DNA of 6,549 bases from Deltaproteobacteria bacterium (GTDB lineage: Bacteria; Myxococcota; XYA12-FULL-58-9; JAUUZB01), in NCBI GenBank assembly GCA_030590185.1, contig JAUUZB010000239.1, positions 1-6,549 of the forward strand. Direction: 5' to 3'. Positions 1 to 4,155 of this stretch are shown here, one piece after another; within the stretch, counting starts at the first letter, position 1, and the number at the start of each line of letters is the position of its first letter. The notes beneath the pieces are model-generated. The model had not been told where the DNA came from. It did no database searches and saw only the letters and a program-made list of their open reading frames with translations. The translations under genes were made by a program, and so were the position numbers.

Positions 1-239
1 GGGCGGACCAGGGCGCCTTCGACAACCTGACCGCTGAGTTGCTCAACGGTACGATCACCGGCACCACCGTCGAGGCGCGCCAGCTCGAGGATCAGCTGCG
101 CGGCCTGTCCGGCGTCGGCGACACCCTCTATGCCATGCGCTCCATCGAAAAAATGTTGTTCAACGACATCCTCACCGGGGAGCCGCGCGACATCGTGCAC
201 GCCGCGATGTACGGCGCCTTGATCCGTTTCGACGAGTAA
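1..239 (+). CDS. C-terminal end of an unrecognised protein (5' end outside window)
   Basis: The frame read from base 3 is open to a TAA at 237-239 and gives about 78 residues, beginning ADQGAFDNLTAELLNGT and ending ALIRFDE. There is no stop between the window start and the TAA, so this is most simply the tail of a longer gene. A TTG at 39 could start a 66-residue protein, but codons before it show the same G/C-rich third positions and no ribosome-binding site precedes it. The segment looks mostly helical and soluble: QLEDQLRGLSGVGDTLYAM and SIEKMLFNDIL are amphipathic, with no membrane segment or Cys cluster. I recognise no family motif and assign no function. It ends 61 bases before the large fusion gene, with a stem-loop between them, so co-transcription is uncertain. 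Confidence 0.65.
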   Translation, partial: ADQGAFDNLTAELLNGTITGTTVEARQLEDQLRGLSGVGDTLYAMRSIEKMLFNDILTGEPRDIVHAAMYGALIRFDE

Positions 240-249
240 CCGGCAAATC

Positions 250-285
250 GAGCGGCCGAGCTCGGCACCACCGGCTCGGCTGCTC
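250..285 (+). terminator. 12-bp stem-loop between genes, possible terminator or attenuator
   Basis: GAGCGGCCGAGC at 250-261 pairs with GCTCGGCTGCTC at 274-285. This gives 11 Watson-Crick pairs plus one G-U pair (254 with 281) around a 12-base loop. It starts 10 bases after the stop of the upstream gene and ends 15 bases before the TTG of the fusion gene. No T-run follows, so it is not a textbook intrinsic terminator. A competing small palindrome, CCGAGCTCGG at 256-265, overlaps its left arm, so two alternative folds are possible. It could be a weak terminator, an mRNA-stabilising hairpin or a translation-modulating structure. The pairing is seen directly; the role is inferred. Confidence 0.4.
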
Positions 286-300
286 TGCTCAACCCGCGAC

Positions 301-3135
301 TTGATACGCGCCAGCCAGTACGAGACCGCCCGGGCCGCCCTGCTCGACCTGGTGGTGGCGCGGGGGATCGCCCACCGCTCGGCGGACCAGCCGATCCTGG
401 CGCGGGACGGCAAGACCTCCGCGCCCTGGATGGTCGACTCGCTCCGGGTCAGCCTACGGGCCGAAGGCGCGGCCCTGGCGGCGACCTGTCTGCTCTACCG
501 CCTGCAGACCTTCGCGGGCCGACAGCTCGCGACCCTGGGGGTGACCGGCGTGCCGCTGATGCAGGCCTGCGTCATGCAATCCGAAGGTCGCTTTCGCGGC
601 GCCATCATCCGGGAGCAGCCCAAGGGCCATGGCACCTGCCGGCAGATCGAAGGGGAGGTGGACTTCGACGAGCCGATCATCCTGTTGGATGACTCCATCA
701 GCTCCGGCACGACCTTGAACCGGGCCACCCGGCTGTTGGAGGAGGCGGGGGGCTGGGTCGAGGGGGCGGTCTGTCTGGTGCGCTTCAACTATGACTGGGG
801 CTTCGGACAGGCGCGGGAGCGGGGGTACCACGTGGAGAGCGTCTTCGATGTCTGGGAGGATTTGATCCCGCGCATCGAAGGCCCACGGCCCGCCAACCCC
901 TCCAAGCGGCTGCGTCCCATGGCCGCGGCCGCCACGTCGGTGGCGCCTGATCTTCATCCGAGCGAGGCGGCACGACGGGTGATGGAGGTCGTGCTACGCA
1001 CGGGCGAGCTGCCCGAGGTACCAAGCCTCGATGGCAGCCATGATAGCCGCGGCGGGGTTTGGGTGAGCGTGCGGGACCGGGAGCGCAACGAGCACCGTCA
1101 CGCCCGGGACGGCTTTTGGCATCTGGTGGGTGAACCCAGCGATGGCGCCCCCGCGGACCTGGCGCGCGCCGCCGCGCAGACCGCCGAGCGCCTCGGCGAG
1201 AGCGAGGGCAAGACAGCCCTGGGAATCCTCGAGCGGAGCGCCATCGCCGTGACCTTCGCCGGCCCGCTGCGTGCCTGCACGGTTGGTGGGTTGGACAATG
1301 ATCGTTGGGCGATCATGGTGCGCAGCCGCGAGCGACCGCGTTTCATGGGCGGCGCCCTGCCGCGCATGCCGCGTATCGCCGACAGCTGGGAGCAATTCGA
1401 TCATGCCCGCCGCAGCAACGCTGGATTGTTGCCCAACGAGTCGTATGAGCTGTTTCGCCACGGGATCACCAAGGTGATCGAGCCGGGGGTTGCCTGGCAG
1501 GCGACCGGGGTGCCGGCCGAGGGTTGGGACGGGTGGTACCGCGACGATGCCCTTGGCTCGTCGGTGGCGCGTTTTGCGTGGGATTGCGTCACGGCCGGTG
1601 GGAACGGTGGCGAACCCGGGGCGGCGCCGGAGGGCTTGGGGCGGGTCGTGGCGGACCGAGTCTTCGTGTCGGTCTATCTCAACGGGCGGCTGCGCGGTTG
1701 CCTGGGTCGACCGCTCGGTGAGCTGGAAGAGGATCTCGCTGCCCTCGGTCGCGAGGTGTGGAAAGACGATCGCTTTGACGGTGACGGGGACGGGGACGAC
1801 ACTGGGACGCTGAGCGCCGTGGTGGTTTCCTTGTTGCACGACGAAGAGGCGCTAGGTCGCCGGCAACCTGGGATCGTGTCGCAACTGTTTCGGCTTGGGG
1901 AGGATGCGCTCAGCGTGTCCGAGGGCTCGCGCCAAGCGACGCTGCTGCCCGCGGCTGCCAGTCATTTCGATCTCGACGCCGCGGCCATGGTGGGGGACGT
2001 GATCCGAAAGGCCAACATCGAGGCGGGCCCCGCCGATTGGCACCGCCACGCCTGCGCCAGCTGGGTCGCGACCGTTGCCACCGAAGGCCGCCTGGAAGGT
2101 ACCTTGCCGAAGGTGATGCACCCCGAGCGCTCCCTCGACGGCTGGCTGGCGCACCTGCCGCCCCTGTGGTGCGACCACCTGTGCAAGCACCAACAGGCGG
2201 ACGGCAGTTTCTTCACCTGGTACCAGCCCTTCGCCAATCGCCTCGGCCGCGGGGAGGAGATCGGCTGGACCGCCCACGCCGCGTGGGTGTTGGCCCGCGC
2301 CGAGGGGGCGTTCGAACGAGAGGATGTGGGGCAGGCGGCACGACGGGCCGCGGACCTTTGCGTCGCACGGGTGGAGCGTCACCACGGGGAGGTCTGGCTC
2401 GCTAACCAACGTTATGCACCGTCCGTGTCGGAGGTCGCGGTGTTGTTGCTGGCGTTGCAGGCCTTGGACCGCGACGCCGATCTACGCGCCGAGCTGCGGG
2501 CGACCCTGCTGGCGCGCATCGATCACCACGGCCGGATCGCGACCCACCGGGACCCCGCCGCCGCCCGCGACGCCCATCAGGACTTCTTTCCCGGCCAGCT
2601 ACTACTAGCCCTGGCTCGCACCTGGCCCGACGGGGAGCCGGTGTCCGAGACGGTTCGGCGTGCCCTGCGTTTCTACCAACACCGCGCCCGCTACCGCTTC
2701 ACCTTTTCCCAGGTCGCGTGGATCAACCAAGCCCTTGGCGCCTGGTGGCCGTTGACCGCTGAGGGTGGAGGTGAGGCGGTGATGTTTGAGATTGCCGATC
2801 GGGTAATCGACCATCAACGCGCCGACGGCGGCGTGATCCAGGGCGAGGATCCGATCCGCCCCGGCTCCAGCACCGCGGTCTACCTCGAGGGCCTTGCCGC
2901 GGCCGCCCGCCTGGCCAACCAAATGAACGACGTCGAACGCGCCACCCGTTACCGCGCCGCCTGCGCCCGCGGCTTCGCCTTCCTCGATCGCCTCACCTTC
3001 CAAGACCGGGACGCGCCCCTGCTCCGCGCTCCCCACTGGGCCCGGGGCGGTGTTCGCCTCGGCCTGCACCGCAGCGTCACCCGACCGGACCTCGCCCAGC
3101 ACGCCCTGTCGGCGGCGCTCACCTTGCTCGGTTGA
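301..3135 (+). CDS. OPRT-like phosphoribosyltransferase - AMMECR1 - AMMECR1 - alpha/alpha-toroid fusion protein
   Basis: A 944-residue cytoplasmic protein; no signal peptide or membrane segment is visible. Residues about 5-195 resemble type I orotate phosphoribosyltransferase: a substrate-site stretch ILARDGKTSAPWMVD (32-46), a catalytic-loop pattern IREQPKGHGT (103-112) with R104, K108 and H110, and the PRPP motif LLDDSISSGTTL (128-139). Residues about 218-395 look like a worn AMMECR1 domain (VWVSV at 253-257) without the RGC signature. Residues about 415-590 are a clearer AMMECR1 domain: VFVSVYLNGRLRGCLG, with R465-G466-C467. Residues about 610-944 are helical hairpins with QQADGSF (631-637), DFFPGQLLLALA (761-772) and QRADGG (839-844), typical of alpha/alpha toroids. 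The TTG at 301 is the first possible start in the frame and keeps the N-terminal helix expected for OPRT, but has no clear ribosome-binding site. OPRT transfers ribose-5-phosphate from PRPP to orotate; AMMECR1 has no settled biochemical activity. The true substrate is unknown. The protein is far too long to be a simple PyrE, so I give no symbol. Confidence 0.85.
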   Translation: MIRASQYETARAALLDLVVARGIAHRSADQPILARDGKTSAPWMVDSLRVSLRAEGAALAATCLLYRLQTFAGRQLATLGVTGVPLMQACVMQSEGRFRGAIIREQPKGHGTCRQIEGEVDFDEPIILLDDSISSGTTLNRATRLLEEAGGWVEGAVCLVRFNYDWGFGQARERGYHVESVFDVWEDLIPRIEGPRPANPSKRLRPMAAAATSVAPDLHPSEAARRVMEVVLRTGELPEVPSLDGSHDSRGGVWVSVRDRERNEHRHARDGFWHLVGEPSDGAPADLARAAAQTAERLGESEGKTALGILERSAIAVTFAGPLRACTVGGLDNDRWAIMVRSRERPRFMGGALPRMPRIADSWEQFDHARRSNAGLLPNESYELFRHGITKVIEPGVAWQATGVPAEGWDGWYRDDALGSSVARFAWDCVTAGGNGGEPGAAPEGLGRVVADRVFVSVYLNGRLRGCLGRPLGELEEDLAALGREVWKDDRFDGDGDGDDTGTLSAVVVSLLHDEEALGRRQPGIVSQLFRLGEDALSVSEGSRQATLLPAAASHFDLDAAAMVGDVIRKANIEAGPADWHRHACASWVATVATEGRLEGTLPKVMHPERSLDGWLAHLPPLWCDHLCKHQQADGSFFTWYQPFANRLGRGEEIGWTAHAAWVLARAEGAFEREDVGQAARRAADLCVARVERHHGEVWLANQRYAPSVSEVAVLLLALQALDRDADLRAELRATLLARIDHHGRIATHRDPAAARDAHQDFFPGQLLLALARTWPDGEPVSETVRRALRFYQHRARYRFTFSQVAWINQALGAWWPLTAEGGGEAVMFEIADRVIDHQRADGGVIQGEDPIRPGSSTAVYLEGLAAAARLANQMNDVERATRYRAACARGFAFLDRLTFQDRDAPLLRAPHWARGGVRLGLHRSVTRPDLAQHALSAALTLLG
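1777..1800 (+). repeat. Four-unit 6-bp tandem repeat inside the second AMMECR1 domain
   Basis: GACGGT, GACGGG, GACGGG and GACGAC follow each other without a break. They encode residues 493-500, an Asp-Gly run (DGDGDGDD) directly after the WKDDRF segment. The repeat unit is a multiple of three, so gain or loss of units would keep the frame. The run lies in a loop between the helix after the RGC motif and the next strand (TLSAVVVSLL). It may be simple slippage in G-rich DNA or an acidic surface loop. Confidence 0.75.
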
Positions 3136-3163
3136 GCGATCGAGACCAGCGGCACTCTGTACG

Positions 3164-4015
3164 ATGTCCCTCGCGAGTCTCAGCCTGGTCCTGGTGGCGG
3201 CGGTGCTGCACGCCGGGTGGAACGTGCTGGCCAAGCGGGGCAACGACTCCTTTTTGTTCCTGTGGACCGCGGTGGCGATCGGGGCGACGATCTTCTCGCC
3301 CTGGATCCTGCTCGCCGCCCTCGAGGGTGATCTCACCGCGGCCAGCGCGCCGTACCTAATCGCGACCTGCGCGGTGCACGCGGTCTACTTCTTTGCCCTC
3401 GGACAGTCCTATCGCTACGGCGACCTGTCGCAGGTCTACCCGATCGCACGGGGGCTCGGCGTCGCGCTGGTGCCCCTGCTGGCCTACCTCTTTCTGGACG
3501 AGCAGCTCACCCGACTCGGCTACGCCGGCATCGGTCTGGTGATCGTCGGCATCATCGCCATCAAACGCATCGGCGGCCGCGGCGAGCCGGTGGTGGCACG
3601 TCGCGGCACCCTGTGGGCATTGCTCACCGGCCTGTGCGTGGGCACCTACTCGACCATCGACAAGGCCGGGGTCGGCAACCTCGATCCGGTGGCCTACGTC
3701 AGCATCCTCGGACTCGGCTGCTGCGCGCTCTTGATCCCGGTGGTGGTCAAACGCCGCGCCGCCCTGGCCACCGAGTGGCGCACCAACCGCAAGTGGATCG
3801 CGGTCGCGGCGCTGTTCAGCCTCACCGCCTACCTGTTCGTGCTGTTCGCCTTTCGCCTCTCCAAGGCCAGCTACGTGGTCGCCGGCCGGGAGTCGTCGAT
3901 CATCATCTCGGCGTTGGTCGGGAGCCTGTGGCTGCGCGAGGGGCCGCTGCGCCCGCGGTTGCTGGGGGCGAGCATCATCCTGGCGGGCGTGGTGCTGATC
4001 GCCCTGGCCGAGTAG
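3164..4015 (+). CDS. EamA/DMT-superfamily permease, ten membrane helices
   Basis: A 283-residue inner-membrane protein made of two EamA repeats of five helices each, about residues 1-134 and 147-281, the usual length and layout for this family. Seen directly: TM1 starts almost at the N terminus and contains LHAGWN (15-20); the first repeat has YRYGDLSQVYPIARG (83-97) followed by a hydrophobic helix and an LDEQLT turn; the second has AGRESSIIISALVGSLWLREG (240-260 region), the matching end-of-repeat pattern. EamA proteins export or import small metabolites such as amino acids and nucleotide-sugar-like compounds; the sequence does not show the substrate here. The ATG at 3164 is chosen because it begins directly with TM1. 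An earlier in-frame GTG at 3050 would add a polar Arg/Ser/Pro-rich tail lying wholly over the upstream gene. It begins 28 bases after the fusion gene with no terminator between, so the two are probably co-transcribed. Confidence 0.92.
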   Translation: MSLASLSLVLVAAVLHAGWNVLAKRGNDSFLFLWTAVAIGATIFSPWILLAALEGDLTAASAPYLIATCAVHAVYFFALGQSYRYGDLSQVYPIARGLGVALVPLLAYLFLDEQLTRLGYAGIGLVIVGIIAIKRIGGRGEPVVARRGTLWALLTGLCVGTYSTIDKAGVGNLDPVAYVSILGLGCCALLIPVVVKRRAALATEWRTNRKWIAVAALFSLTAYLFVLFAFRLSKASYVVAGRESSIIISALVGSLWLREGPLRPRLLGASIILAGVVLIALAE

Positions 4016-4034
4016 GCGCGGGCCCACGCCGTTG

Positions 4035-4046
4035 GGCGGCGCCGCC
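4035..4046. terminator. Perfect G/C palindrome after the permease gene, weak terminator candidate
   Basis: GGCGGCGCCGCC lies 20 bases after the permease TAG and reads the same on both strands. As RNA it has no room for a loop unless the central bases open, and no T-run follows on either side, so it does not meet the standard for an intrinsic terminator. It could be part of a larger G/C-rich fold with the GGGCCCACGCC just upstream, or merely a product of base composition. Confidence 0.2.
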
Positions 4047-4089
4047 GGTCGTATTGCCGCAGTCCCGCCGCTGCGCCTTCATTGACCCC

Positions 4090-4118
4090 TTGCCGAAGAA
4101 TAGCCCCGACACAATCAT
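4090..4118 (+). promoter_or_regulatory. Possible sigma70-type promoter for the lipoprotein gene
   Basis: TTGCCG (4090-4095) and AATCAT (4113-4118) are 17 bases apart and each matches four of six consensus bases, in the most AT-rich part of the gap. A better -35-like hexamer, TTGACC at 4082-4087, lies just upstream but has no good -10 at the usual distance. The predicted start codon is 38 bases further on. Such matches arise easily by chance; position and base composition are the main support. Confidence 0.25.
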
Positions 4119-4155
4119 ATCTCCTCACGCAGTACCGATACCCTGGGGCCCACAC

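Larger units (their letters stand above)
4016..4155 (+). other. Intergenic region between permease and lipoprotein
   Basis: 140 bases with no supported gene. It starts G/C-rich, with a perfect 12-bp palindrome at 4035-4046, and becomes clearly AT-richer over about 4080-4140 before the lipoprotein start. That shift is what one expects of a promoter region in a high-G+C genome. The lipoprotein frame has no stop codon across this gap, so the end of the gap depends on choosing the GTG at 4156 as the start. Confidence 0.6.

Noticed and set aside
301..885. Calling the N-terminal domain a standard pyrE
   Set aside because: The catalytic loop has Glu for a normally conserved Lys, and the domain is fused to about 750 unrelated residues, so orotate as substrate is not supported.
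994..1839. 281-residue antisense open frame opposite the fusion gene, and similar antisense frames at 454-957 and 1852-2409
   Set aside because: They lie opposite a strand with clear domain motifs. Their products are rich in Arg, Pro, Gly, Ala and His without recognisable motifs, as expected of antisense frames in high-G+C coding DNA.
3050..3163. N-terminal extension of the permease from GTG 3050
   Set aside because: The added 38 residues are polar and Arg/Ser/Pro-rich, lie mainly within the fusion gene in another frame, and would sit before TM1. ATG 3164 gives a standard EamA length.
2605..3336. 243-residue antisense open frame spanning the end of the fusion gene and the start of the permease
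   Set aside because: It covers two genes supported by motifs on the + strand and shows no domain or membrane pattern of its own.
3356..4027. 223-residue antisense open frame opposite the permease
   Set aside because: The product is a His/Gln/Asp/Ala-rich shadow of hydrophobic codons on the + strand; the permease reading has all expected helices and motifs.
4020..4153. Direct repeat GGGCCCAC at 4020-4027 and 4146-4153 as a possible regulatory or attachment site
   Set aside because: Eight G/C-rich bases recurring over 130 bases is expected by chance in this composition, and nothing nearby suggests integration.
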